This document shows, piece by piece, positions 8,349 to 16,384 of a stretch of DNA of 35,668 nucleotides. The position numbers were made by a program, and so were the translations under genes. Under the pieces are notes generated by a model, which saw only the letters and a list, made by a program, of their open reading frames with translations, did no database searches and was not told the origin of the DNA. Origin of the DNA: Collinsella sp. (lineage in GTDB: Bacteria > Actinomycetota > Coriobacteriia > Coriobacteriales > Coriobacteriaceae); assembly GCA_022745215.1 (NCBI GenBank), contig JAIIWC010000009.1, positions 1-35,668 on the forward strand. The letters are read 5' to 3'. Position 1 is the stretch's first letter. Each line of letters begins with the position of its first letter.

Positions 8349-8379
8349 AGCCTCCCGAGGCGTGTTGTCTCGGGAGGCT
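8349..8379 (-). other. Intercistronic hairpin between nanK and nanE
   Basis: A perfect 11-bp stem (8349-8359 with 8369-8379) with a 9-nt loop. No T-run follows on the minus strand, so it is unlikely to terminate strongly. It could protect the 3' end of an upstream mRNA segment or reduce nanE expression. Confidence 0.7.
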
Positions 8380-8395
8380 CCTACAGCAGATACGT

Positions 8396-9361
8396 TTACT
8401 TTAACGAAGCGAGAAGATGCTCGGCGGCACCGATGAGCGGAGCATCGCCCTCCAGAGACCCGATGAGAATCGGCGTGTCCTGGAGCGGATCGAGCGCCTG
8501 GCTGGCATAGCCCTCGTGCACCGAATCCTTCCACGTCTGCGAACGCCAATCGGGACCCTGATGAATTACGCCGCCCGAAAGCACGATAACCTCTGGATCC
8601 AGAATATTGGCAAGCGAGCCCAAGCTGGCGCCCAGCGCAAAGCCGGCGTCATGGATGACCTCGGTCGCCTTTGCGTCGCCAGCACGACACAGGTCGTTCA
8701 CGTCGCGACCGACCGAAGGACGGCTGGGGTCAACTCGACCGAAGCGTTCGTCGTACATACGGCCAATCGAGGTGCCCGAAGCAACAGACTCAAGATGGCC
8801 GGAACGCCCGCAGGCGCAGGGAATGCCGGCGGCAGCCGAGCACTCGATGTGGCCCATATGACCGGCAGCACCATGGAAGCCCTGCATCACGCGGCCGTTC
8901 TCGACATATGCGCCACCGATGCCCGTACCGATTCCCAGGCACAAGACGGAGAACTTGCCCTTGCCGACGCCCCAGTGGGCCTCGCCCAGAGCATGAGCCT
9001 GCACGTCGCCCACAACGGCAACGGGAAGACCAAGGTCCTCGCGCAGACGCGGCCCCAACTGAACGCCGGACCAGCCGGGCATGATCTCATTGGCATAAGC
9101 AATGGCGCCCGTCTTGGGATCGACAACGCCTGCGGCACCGATACCGACACCGAGAACCTCGACATCGGGATTCGCCTCAAGAGCGGCCTTGATAGACGCC
9201 TCGATACGCTGGAAGACGGCCTCGCCGCCCTCCTGGGCCTCGGTAGGAATCTCGGCCTCAAAAACGGGATGGGGCACACTACCGTCAGCCGGGTACTCCA
9301 TGATGGCAGTCGCAATTTTAGTTCCGCCGATATCGACAGAGCAGACGTACTTGTTCTCCAT
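8396..9361 (-). CDS. nanK: ROK-family sugar kinase, probable N-acetylmannosamine kinase
   Basis: A 321-residue ROK kinase. The phosphate-binding DIGGTK is at residues 10-15, and the catalytic Asp is D119 in GDVQAHALGE. The zinc region is H171 followed by C182-A-C184-G, but the last ligand, usually Cys in GCLE, is His (GHLES, H189). ROK kinases include glucokinases and NanK. The choice here rests on position between nanA-like and nanE genes, where phosphorylation of ManNAc is the missing step. The ATG at 9361 has AAGGAG 7 nt upstream; an in-frame start 27 nt earlier is less suitable. Confidence 0.85.
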   Translation of the reverse strand: MENKYVCSVDIGGTKIATAIMEYPADGSVPHPVFEAEIPTEAQEGGEAVFQRIEASIKAALEANPDVEVLGVGIGAAGVVDPKTGAIAYANEIMPGWSGVQLGPRLREDLGLPVAVVGDVQAHALGEAHWGVGKGKFSVLCLGIGTGIGGAYVENGRVMQGFHGAAGHMGHIECSAAAGIPCACGRSGHLESVASGTSIGRMYDERFGRVDPSRPSVGRDVNDLCRAGDAKATEVIHDAGFALGASLGSLANILDPEVIVLSGGVIHQGPDWRSQTWKDSVHEGYASQALDPLQDTPILIGSLEGDAPLIGAAEHLLASLK

Positions 9362-9452
9362 GTCGCTCTCCTTCGGAGATAAAAACAACTACAGGAAATG
9401 CGCCGTCAGGCTAGCCGTCACAGCGCAGTAAAGGTTTTCCAGGTGTCCGAGA

Positions 9453-9512
9453 TCGCCGAGAAACCGTGTGGCCATTGACCTAATGGGTCATGGCCACACG
9501 GTTGAACGGCGA
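9453..9512 (-). repeat. 60-nt imperfect palindrome between the nanA-like gene and nanK
   Basis: Nested pairing: TCGCCG with CGGCGA outside, a 3+3 internal loop, then a perfect 13-bp arm (AACCGTGTGGCCA, 9462-9474, with 9491-9503), one bulged T, and TGACC with GGTCA around a 5-nt loop. It is the most extensive hairpin in the window. No T-run follows on either strand. Confidence 0.85.
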
Positions 9513-9532
9513 GGTCGGGTGCCTGGGAAGCT

Positions 9533-10453
9533 TTACAGGAGACCGTTGTCCTGAAGGACCTTCCTAATCGCCTCGACGTTCTCGCCGGTCATGGCCTTCA
9601 CCGGGCGCGGCATGGTCGGGCTGTCGAAGATGCCCATGAGGTTCATAGCGGTCTTGAAGGCGCCGACGCCACCGGCATAGCCCTGGACGCCCGAGGTGAC
9701 GTCCCAGATGTGCGAAATCTCATTGAGGCGATCCTGCTCGGCCTTGACGGTAGCCCAGTCGCCGGCCTGAGCGGCCTTCCACTGGCGCACGTAGCCCTCG
9801 GGCTCAACGTTGGCAAGGCCCGGGACAGAACCGTCGGCGCCACCGAGGTAAGCGCCGTCGACAACAACCTCGTGACCGGTGAGGATGCTCATCGGATGGC
9901 CGTTCTTCTCGTTCTCCTGAACGAGATAGCGGAACGAGATGTCATCACCCGAGGAATCCTTGACGCCAGCAAGGACGCCCTCGGCGCCGAGCTTGGCAAG
10001 GAGCTTCCAGGGGAGCTTGGTGTGAACGCAGACGGGAATGTCATAGGCAAAGATGGGCAGGTCGAGCTCCTCGTGCAGGATGCGGAAGTGCTCCTCGACC
10101 TCGGTCATGCCCTGCAGGGCATAGAACGGGCAGGTGGCGACAAGCGCATCGGCGCCCAGCTCCTGAGCGACCTTACCGTGCTCGATCATGCGCTCGGTCT
10201 CGGTATCGATGATGCCGACCAGGACGGGCACGCGGTGGTCGACGATACGAACGGCCTCGGCGATGATCTGGCGACGACGCTCATCGGTGGAGAAAACGAC
10301 CTCGCCCGAAGAGCCCAGGAAGAACAGGCCATCGACGCCGGCATCGATCATGCGGTTGATGCTGCGCTCAAAGGAGGCAACGTCGAGCTGGTGGTCTTCG
10401 GTATCGGGAACAACGACGGGAGGGATAACGCCGGTGAATTTCTGAGTTGCCAC
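9533..10453 (-). CDS. nanA: DapA/NanA-superfamily aldolase, probable N-acetylneuraminate lyase
   Basis: A 306-residue class I aldolase. The start is GTG at 10453 with AAGGAG 6 nt upstream; no ATG gives a normal N terminus. The Schiff-base Lys is K165 in AGVKDSSGD and the catalytic Tyr is Y137 in FAYDIP, the same numbers as classical NAL. The carboxylate-binding loop is GSSGE (47-51) instead of GSTGE or GTTGE. The Arg shortly after YNVP that marks dihydrodipicolinate synthase is absent (YDIPVC), which argues against DapA. With nanK and nanE downstream, cleavage of Neu5Ac to ManNAc and pyruvate is the best guess. Another 2-keto acid aldolase is possible. Confidence 0.78.
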   Translation of the reverse strand: MATQKFTGVIPPVVVPDTEDHQLDVASFERSINRMIDAGVDGLFFLGSSGEVVFSTDERRRQIIAEAVRIVDHRVPVLVGIIDTETERMIEHGKVAQELGADALVATCPFYALQGMTEVEEHFRILHEELDLPIFAYDIPVCVHTKLPWKLLAKLGAEGVLAGVKDSSGDDISFRYLVQENEKNGHPMSILTGHEVVVDGAYLGGADGSVPGLANVEPEGYVRQWKAAQAGDWATVKAEQDRLNEISHIWDVTSGVQGYAGGVGAFKTAMNLMGIFDSPTMPRPVKAMTGENVEAIRKVLQDNGLL

Positions 10454-10476
10454 AAGAATCTCCTTAGTTGTCTGGC

Positions 10477-10495
10477 GGGCGGCCCTATGCCACCC
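10477..10495 (-). other. Small hairpin upstream of the nanA-like gene
   Basis: Arms 10477-10483 and 10489-10495 pair over 7 bp, with one G-U pair and a 5-nt loop. It lies in the 68-nt gap after the esterase-like gene and about 15 nt before the nanA Shine-Dalgarno. No T-run follows. Confidence 0.45.
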
Positions 10496-10521
10496 ACTCT
10501 TGTTGGCAGTGTCCAGGCCGT

Positions 10522-11373
10522 CTAGGCCAAAGAACACGGGTAGAACGTTTGGTTAAAAAAGTCGATGACTTCGTTTTCGAACGCGTTGATGCGCTCATGA
10601 GCGTATTTGGCATAGATGATATGCCTCCGGTCACACTCAAGACCGTTGAATACGGCAAACTGGCCCTTGGGATCACTCACGGCATCCATGAGCGATGTGC
10701 CCATGAGCACCGATCCACGCACCCGAGACGACAACGCCTCGAGGCCACCGGGAATTGGATTGGCAACCGCCGTGCAGGCGAGGCCCCGCTCGTCCAGAGC
10801 AGAAACCGCCAGCGCGACTCCGCCGCCAAGGCCCTCGCCCCATGCAAAGATGCGGTCGGGGTCCACGCCATCAAGATTGCGCGCCACCTTCGCCATCGCG
10901 AAACCCCAACGGACGCGCTTGACAAAAGCAGGGGAGGCAATCCCCTGCCGCAGCTCGCTGGATCCAATCGCCTCATCGTCCAGCGCAAGCACGGCATATC
11001 CCATGGCCGCAAACCTCGTCATGTGATGCCATCCCCGCACGGGTCGGTCGATGTCGTGAAACATCAGACATAGCGGCACAAGCTCGGATGCTCGGGCGCG
11101 ACCGGCAGGCTCGATCAAACGTGCGTGGACCACATCGCCACCAAGCTCAAAGGAAACCTCGGAGTAGCGGGCATACGGATTGGCGAAATCGATCGCCGTA
11201 ATACTCGGCCCGCAAACCTCAAGGTCCGAAGCGGCTATCTCTAATTCGGAAACATCCGCAGAAGCATCACCGCGCCAATCCCGGAAATCAGCGAGCCTTG
11301 ACGAGACCGTTCCGGGAATCCCCACAAGGTCGGAGACAATCAGCTCATTGACATTGCTCTCGCACTTAGACAT
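10522..11373 (-). CDS. AXE-family esterase-like protein lacking the nucleophile Ser
   Basis: A 283-residue alpha/beta-hydrolase that parallels the neighbouring esterase from its first beta strands to its end. In the nucleophile elbow the neighbour reads NGASQGGG, while this protein reads WGEGLGGG, so Gly181 replaces the nucleophile Ser (codon GGC at 10833-10831, one transition from AGC). Asp230 and His259 align with the other triad members. It is thus predicted to be inactive as a serine esterase. It may be a non-catalytic partner or binding protein, or a decaying duplicate, though the frame is intact. It overlaps the upstream esterase by 8 nt (ATGTCTAA), which suggests coupled production of both proteins. 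Confidence 0.75.
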   Translation of the reverse strand: MSKCESNVNELIVSDLVGIPGTVSSRLADFRDWRGDASADVSELEIAASDLEVCGPSITAIDFANPYARYSEVSFELGGDVVHARLIEPAGRARASELVPLCLMFHDIDRPVRGWHHMTRFAAMGYAVLALDDEAIGSSELRQGIASPAFVKRVRWGFAMAKVARNLDGVDPDRIFAWGEGLGGGVALAVSALDERGLACTAVANPIPGGLEALSSRVRGSVLMGTSLMDAVSDPKGQFAVFNGLECDRRHIIYAKYAHERINAFENEVIDFFNQTFYPCSLA

Positions 11374-12343
11374 GAGCCTCCCCTCCCTTGCAGAAAAACG
11401 GAATGATCAGATCGTCAAAATCCTGAATCTCCTCGTGGCCAAAGCCTTCAAAGAACTCATGACGCTTTTCACAGGTCAGGTTGTTATAGACCGCAAACTG
11501 CGTCGCTGGCGGACAGACGGTATCGGCTGTGCCGGTGCCAAACAGCACGGGGCATTTGACCATAGGGGCAAAGTTCTTGGAATCGAAGTACGCCAGCTTG
11601 GCATAGGCTTCGTCGATACGAGTCGAGTCCTCGTCAAACCAGCGAGACCAATAGCGCAGGCCCTCGTAGGCAATGTCGTCGGCATCCAAATCCCAGACCA
11701 GGCGGAAATCCGACAGGAAGGGATAGAGGATGGCGGCGCGATTGATAAGCTCGCTGTTAAGTGCACAGGTCGCAATGCCCAAACCGCCGCCCTGCGACGC
11801 GCCGTTCACAAACACACGGGCAAGATCGATGCCCTCGAGCTCGCGAACGATGCGGCACAGGATGCGAATATCTTGGTGCAAGCGGACATAGTAGAGGTTG
11901 GCCGGATCGCCGTCGATACCGGCGACGATATGGCCCGCGACCGTTGTGCCCTCAAATCCACCAATGTCCTCGGAGGGACCTCCTTGGCCGGGGCAGTCGA
12001 GGGCGATGAGTGCCATGCCCATGCCCGCAAACGACGCCTGCTCAAACCAGCTGCGGCTTGCACCCGGATACCCATGGAACTGAAGTACCAATGGCACGGG
12101 CTCGTCCGAGACGGGTTTAAGGTACTTGGCATGCAGGCGAGCGCCACACATGCCGGTATACCAGAGGTCGAAAAGCTGGCAGGTCACGGCATCGGTGACC
12201 GATGCCGTCTCGATCGCATAGTCAAGCCCGACGGCGTCGGCCTCGGCCATGCGGTCCTTCCAAAAGAGATCGAAATCTGATGGACGGGGCATGGCGCCCC
12301 GATACCCACCAAATTGCTGTTGTAGCTCCTGAGCACTTGGCAT
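11366..12343 (-). CDS. Acetyl xylan esterase family (AXE1) carbohydrate esterase
   Basis: A 325-residue cytoplasmic alpha/beta-hydrolase of the acetyl xylan esterase / cephalosporin-C deacetylase family, close to the usual length of about 320. An oxyanion-region FHGYPGASRSW follows the first strands. The triad appears as S183 in NGASQGGG, D274 in GTADTVCPP and H303 in GFGHEEI. No signal peptide is seen. In this operon the likely substrate is an O-acetylated sialic acid after uptake, rather than xylan; similar esterases occur in pneumococcal nan loci (from memory). The ATG at 12343 is used; its Shine-Dalgarno (AAAGG) is far upstream, so the start is less sure. A TTG at 12358 would add 5 residues. 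Confidence 0.85.
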   Translation of the reverse strand: MPSAQELQQQFGGYRGAMPRPSDFDLFWKDRMAEADAVGLDYAIETASVTDAVTCQLFDLWYTGMCGARLHAKYLKPVSDEPVPLVLQFHGYPGASRSWFEQASFAGMGMALIALDCPGQGGPSEDIGGFEGTTVAGHIVAGIDGDPANLYYVRLHQDIRILCRIVRELEGIDLARVFVNGASQGGGLGIATCALNSELINRAAILYPFLSDFRLVWDLDADDIAYEGLRYWSRWFDEDSTRIDEAYAKLAYFDSKNFAPMVKCPVLFGTGTADTVCPPATQFAVYNNLTCEKRHEFFEGFGHEEIQDFDDLIIPFFCKGGEAHV

Positions 12344-12379
12344 GGCTCGTGAACCCAACCTTTCGAAATCGCAACGGAG

Positions 12380-12407
12380 GTGCGCCCGGCAAGGGAACCG
12401 GGCGCAC
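12380..12407 (-). other. Hairpin between the ABC transporter and esterase genes
   Basis: A perfect 10-bp GC-rich stem (GTGCGCCCGG, 12380-12389, with 12398-12407) and an 8-nt loop. On the minus strand it is followed by CTCCGTTGCG, not a T-run, so read-through into the esterase genes is expected. Confidence 0.7.
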
Positions 12408-12423
12408 GGGAGGGAAAGCGAGG

Positions 12424-13251
12424 CTACTCGCCGAGCTTGGGATGCAGCAGCGACGGCGCAGCACCGAGCAGCATCTTGGTGTAGGGGTCCTGAGGGTGCT
12501 GGAAGACCTGCTTGGCCTCGCCCTGCTCGACGATCTTGCCGCCATTCATAACGATGATGTCGTCAGAGATATAGCGGACCGTCTGGATGTCATGGCTGAT
12601 GAACACCATGGCCAGGCCGAGCTCCTTCTTAAGGTCGGTCAGCAGGTTCAGAATCTGCGCGCGGACCGAAACGTCCAGAGCCGAGGTGGGCTCGTCGGCG
12701 ATGATGGCATCGGGGTTCAACGACAGGGCACGGGCAATTGCGACGCGCTGGCGCTGGCCGCCCGAAAGCTGGCCGGGAAGAACCTCGGCGGCGGAGCTGG
12801 GCAGACCGGTGAGCTCCAGGAGCTCCTTGACGCGCTTCTCCTGCTCGGCCTCGGTACCCAGGTTGTGGACGCGCATGGGGTCGAGCAGCTGCTCGCGAAC
12901 GACCATGCGGGGATTGAGCGCCGTAGCCGGATTCTGGAACACGACCGAGATGACACGGCCCATGTGGCGACGGTCCTCGGCGGTACGCTTGGTTACGTCC
13001 TTGCCCTTAAAGTAGACCTTGCCGCCCGTGGGGGCCTGCAGGCCGCACATGACGTTGGCGGTGGTGGACTTACCGCAACCGGACTCGCCGACGATGCCGA
13101 TCGTCTGACCGGGCATGAGCCTAATCGTTACACCCTGGACGGCGTGAACCAGGTTGGGGTGCAGAATCGAGCCGGTACGGGTCCTAAAGGTGACGTGGAC
13201 GTCATCAAGGAAGATGATCGGCTCGACGCCGTTGACTGCGGTCTCGCTCAT
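12424..13251 (-). CDS. ABC transporter ATPase, Opp/Dpp family F-type subunit
   Basis: A 275-residue ATPase with Walker A GESGCGKST, the Q-loop Gln in VVFQNPATALNPR, signature LSGGQRQR, Walker B with IIADEPTSALD, and the H-loop ISHD. It matches DppF/OppF but lacks the long C-terminal oligopeptide-transporter extension. It begins directly after the stop of the fusion gene (TAG-ATG, no gap), so its translation is coupled. It would pair with the ATPase half of the fusion protein to power import. The substrate cannot be read from the sequence; the operon points to sialic acid. Confidence 0.92.
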   Translation of the reverse strand: MSETAVNGVEPIIFLDDVHVTFRTRTGSILHPNLVHAVQGVTIRLMPGQTIGIVGESGCGKSTTANVMCGLQAPTGGKVYFKGKDVTKRTAEDRRHMGRVISVVFQNPATALNPRMVVREQLLDPMRVHNLGTEAEQEKRVKELLELTGLPSSAAEVLPGQLSGGQRQRVAIARALSLNPDAIIADEPTSALDVSVRAQILNLLTDLKKELGLAMVFISHDIQTVRYISDDIIVMNGGKIVEQGEAKQVFQHPQDPYTKMLLGAAPSLLHPKLGE

Positions 13252-15267
13252 CTACATCACCTCCGCGTGAGGGGTCAAACCATTTGCCTTGAGCACCTCG
13301 TCGGGGAGCTCGGAATAGAAGTGCTCGGTGCCGGGCACGCGCTTGAAGACCGGACGGGTGTCCAGGCCAATGCGCGGATGGCTCGAGCGGGGCGCGAAGC
13401 GATCGCCCTTGGGGAAATCGCGCGGGCTCGGAACGGCGCCGGGCACCTGGTGCAGACGGCCCGAACCGCTCTCGATGGACAGAACGGAGCCCAGAAGACC
13501 GCGGGTGTACTCGTGGATCGGGTTAGTGAGCAGCTCCTTGGTGGGCGCCTGCTCGATAACCTGACCGGCGTACATAACCGTGATGTTATGGGCGACCTCG
13601 GCGACCAGCGCCAAGTCATGCGAGACGAAGATCATGGCAAAGCCGAGCTTGGCCTGAAGGTCGTTGAGCAGCTTGATGACCTGCTTCTGGACGGTAACGT
13701 CCAGAGCGGTCGTGGGCTCGTCGCAGATGACCAGCTTGGGGTCGCGGGTAAGGGCCATAGCGATCAGGACACGCTGACGCTGGCCGCCGGAAAGCTCATG
13801 CGGGTAGCTCTCGAGCGTACGCTTGGGGTCGAGGCCCACGAGCTCCAGGAGTTCCTCGGCGCTGCGGGTGCCGCCGCGCTTGGTGAGTTGCTTCATCTGG
13901 GCAGAGATGAGCATGGAGGGGTTGAGCGAGGACAGGGCGTCCTGATAGACCATAGCGATATCGGTACCGCGCAGGCCGAACCACTCCTTCTTGCTCATCT
14001 TGAGCAGGTCGCGGCCCTCCCAGAGGACCTCGCCGGAAAGGTGCTCGTCATCGTCGGTCAGGCCCATGATGGCCAGCGTGGTGATGGACTTACCGCAACC
14101 GGACTCGCCCACCAGGCCCATGGTCTGACCAGGACGGACGTCAAAGTTGACATGGTCGACGACGTTGATATCGCCGTGATGCTCAAACTGAATGCAGAAG
14201 TCACGGACCGAGAGAATCGGTTCGACAGACTCGTCGGGCACATGGCGATCGTCACGCTTGAGCTCGACATCGCGCAGGGCGCCAAGGCGAGCGGAGAGGG
14301 ACTGGGCCTGCTCCTTGTAGGCGCGAACGGGGTCGGAGACCAGCAGGTCGGCCTCGCGACGCTTGGAGGAATCGGTCGGATCCAGGGCGGCGGAGGGAGC
14401 AGCGGCCATGGCGTCGGTAATGCCCTCGGAGAGGATGTTGAGCGCCAGGCAGGTGATCATGATGGCCAGGCCCGGGAACAGCGCCTGCCACCAACGGCCG
14501 GCGAGCACGCCGCCGCGGGCGTCGGCGAGGATGTTGCCCCAGGTAGCGGTGGGCTCCTGGATACCAGCGCCGATGAAGGTCAGCGAGGCCTCGAAGATGA
14601 TGGCGTCGGCGACCAGGGTAACGGTGAAGACCATGATCGGGGCGATGCAGTTACGCAGAACATGCTTGATCAAAATCCACGGAGCCTTGGCGCCGGAAAC
14701 GATGACCGCGCGGACATAGTCCTCGCCGTACTCGGACACGATGTTGGCGCGCACGATACGGGCAATCTGCGGAGTGTACATAAAGCCGATGGCGAAGATG
14801 ATCGACGGCACGGAGTTGCCCAGGATGGAGACGAAGACGGCCGCGAGGGCGATGCCCGGGATGGACATGATGATGTCCAGGATACGCATGATCGTCTCGG
14901 AAACGGCCTTGCGCGAAACCGCCGCAAGGGCGCCCACGACCGAGCCGCAGACCAGAGCCATGGCAGTGGCGCCAAAGCCGATAATCAGCGAGTAACGACC
15001 ACCGTAGAGCATGCGCGACAGAATGTCGCGACCCTTATCGTCGGTACCGAAGATAAATCCGTTGCCGGGAGCCTGGCGAGCCGTAAAAATCTCGACCGGG
15101 CTATAGGGGGCAAGAAGGGGCGCCAGAATCGCAGTCAGGGCGACCAGCACCAACACGACGGCGGCAATCTTAGAAGACAGCGTCATCTTCTTCCAGCCAC
15201 CGAGCTTGAGCCCCTTGGAGGCAGCCTTCTCGAGCTGCTCGGTTTGCTTCTCTCGAATCTTTACCAT
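13252..15267 (-). CDS. Fused ABC permease-ATPase, DppC-DppD type
   Basis: One 671-residue frame carries two subunits. Residues 1-290 are a DppC/OppC permease: a cytoplasmic N terminus, a first membrane helix at about 32-53, further helices to about 283, and the coupling EAA loop around 179-206. A charged linker (about 291-350) leads to an ATPase with Walker A GESGCGKS (387-394), Q442, LSGGQRQR (492-499), ICDEPTTALD and H550. The C-terminal extension has FAPRSSHP where DppD proteins have a Cys-rich CPFxxRC motif, so those cysteines are lost. As I recall, the SatABCD sialic acid transporter of Haemophilus ducreyi has the same fusion. It starts 3 nt after the permease gene. Confidence 0.93.
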   Translation of the reverse strand: MVKIREKQTEQLEKAASKGLKLGGWKKMTLSSKIAAVVLVLVALTAILAPLLAPYSPVEIFTARQAPGNGFIFGTDDKGRDILSRMLYGGRYSLIIGFGATAMALVCGSVVGALAAVSRKAVSETIMRILDIIMSIPGIALAAVFVSILGNSVPSIIFAIGFMYTPQIARIVRANIVSEYGEDYVRAVIVSGAKAPWILIKHVLRNCIAPIMVFTVTLVADAIIFEASLTFIGAGIQEPTATWGNILADARGGVLAGRWWQALFPGLAIMITCLALNILSEGITDAMAAAPSAALDPTDSSKRREADLLVSDPVRAYKEQAQSLSARLGALRDVELKRDDRHVPDESVEPILSVRDFCIQFEHHGDINVVDHVNFDVRPGQTMGLVGESGCGKSITTLAIMGLTDDDEHLSGEVLWEGRDLLKMSKKEWFGLRGTDIAMVYQDALSSLNPSMLISAQMKQLTKRGGTRSAEELLELVGLDPKRTLESYPHELSGGQRQRVLIAMALTRDPKLVICDEPTTALDVTVQKQVIKLLNDLQAKLGFAMIFVSHDLALVAEVAHNITVMYAGQVIEQAPTKELLTNPIHEYTRGLLGSVLSIESGSGRLHQVPGAVPSPRDFPKGDRFAPRSSHPRIGLDTRPVFKRVPGTEHFYSELPDEVLKANGLTPHAEVM

Positions 15268-15270
15268 AAT

Positions 15271-16227
15271 CTACACCGTCCTGATGCGCGGGTTGATGAG
15301 CAGGTAGAGCATGTCAACCACGATGTTGATGATGATGAAGGCAAGAGCAACGACGATAACGACGCCCTGAACCAGGTTCGCCTCGTTGCCCTGAACGCCC
15401 TGCAGAATCGCGGTGCCCATGCCGGGGAGGTTGAAGATAACCTCGATGACGACGGCGCCGCCCATGAGGTAACCGATCTTAAGACCGAGGGTGGTGACCG
15501 GGGTGATCAGCGCATTGCGAAGAACGTTGATGCCGACGACGACCTTCTCGGGAACGCCGGCGCCGCGAGCCATACGGACATAATCCTTATCGAGCTCCTC
15601 GACCATGGCGGTACGCACGATACGAGTCATCTGGCCCGTCAGCGGAAATGCCAAGGCGATAGCGGGCATGATCATACGTCCCAGATAGCCAGCCGGATTC
15701 GTGGTGAAGTGAGGCAGAGCACCCGATGCCGGAAGCACCTTAAGGTAGGAAGAGAACAGCAGGATCAACAGAACGGCAAGCCAGAACGACGGGGTTGCCA
15801 AGCCGGCGATGGAAAAGACGCGGATCACTTGGTCCGGCCATTTGTCGCGATACAGTGCCGCGATGACGCCGAGTAAAAACGAAACGACCGCACCGATGGC
15901 AAGGCCGATGAAGGTCAGCTGCATCGTGACGGGCAGGGCCGTGGAGATGCGCTTGGCAACGGAGTTGCGAGCAGCACCATAGGTGCCCATGTCACCATGG
16001 ATCAAATCGCCCATATAGCGCACGTAGCGCACAGGCCAGGGGTCGTCCAGACCATACTTCTCATGGTACTCGGCAACCGCCTCGGGCGAGGCACCGTCAC
16101 CCAACGCCGTGTAGGCGGGGTCGGTCTTGGAGAACGACATAAGGAAGAACACCAGGACGGTGACGCCCAATGCCATGATCGGCAGCGCCACAAGACGCCT
16201 TCCAATCAAACGTAGCAAGTTGTTCAC
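15271..16227 (-). CDS. ABC transporter permease, DppB/OppB type
   Basis: A 318-residue inner-membrane protein. It starts at GTG 16227, preceded by AAAGGGGAG at 5 nt; there is no ATG with a ribosome binding site. The first helix (about 12-32, ALPIMALGVTVLVFFLMS) and the following long periplasmic segment with DPWPVRYVRYM are typical of DppB/OppB, as is the EAA-like loop EELDKDYVRMARGAGVPEK. It would form the channel together with the permease half of the next gene. A hairpin separates it from the binding-protein gene. Confidence 0.92.
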   Translation of the reverse strand: MNNLLRLIGRRLVALPIMALGVTVLVFFLMSFSKTDPAYTALGDGASPEAVAEYHEKYGLDDPWPVRYVRYMGDLIHGDMGTYGAARNSVAKRISTALPVTMQLTFIGLAIGAVVSFLLGVIAALYRDKWPDQVIRVFSIAGLATPSFWLAVLLILLFSSYLKVLPASGALPHFTTNPAGYLGRMIMPAIALAFPLTGQMTRIVRTAMVEELDKDYVRMARGAGVPEKVVVGINVLRNALITPVTTLGLKIGYLMGGAVVIEVIFNLPGMGTAILQGVQGNEANLVQGVVIVVALAFIIINIVVDMLYLLINPRIRTV

Positions 16228-16288
16228 GTTCTCTCCCCTTTCTTTTGTCGGTAGGACCAACTGGTATATGAGTACGGATACTCATTAC

Positions 16289-16322
16289 AAGACCCGAGCG
16301 ACATCGAGGTCGCCCGGGTCTT
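16289..16322 (-). other. Hairpin between the binding-protein and permease genes
   Basis: A 14-bp stem with one G-U pair on the minus strand (16289-16302 with 16309-16322) and a 6-nt loop. The minus-strand continuation is TTGTAATGAG, not a T-run. Such a hairpin behind a binding-protein gene usually stabilises its mRNA so that more binding protein than permease is made. The plus-strand continuation is T-rich, but no plus-strand gene lies before it. A second small dyad (TGAGTA/TACTCA) is at 16269-16284. Confidence 0.7.
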
Positions 16323-16384
16323 TGTTTCAACTATGAGGATACGGTCCCAACGACCGACATCCTGCATACAGACTCAAGCGAGTC

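Noticed and set aside
9533..10537. An ATG-initiated, 334-residue version of the nanA-like protein
   Set aside because: The extra 28 residues are unlike the family, and the GTG at 10453 has an ideal Shine-Dalgarno.
11366..11373. Frameshift splitting one esterase gene in two
   Set aside because: Both proteins contain a full alpha/beta-hydrolase layout with their own Asp and His, so they are tandem paralogues with an 8-nt overlap, not halves of one gene.
12202..15876. A 1224-codon plus-strand open frame
   Set aside because: It lies opposite the transporter genes, has a low-complexity composition rich in Gly, Asp, Arg and Leu, and shows no known motif. Such frames are expected opposite high-GC genes; the minus-strand genes carry clear ABC motifs.
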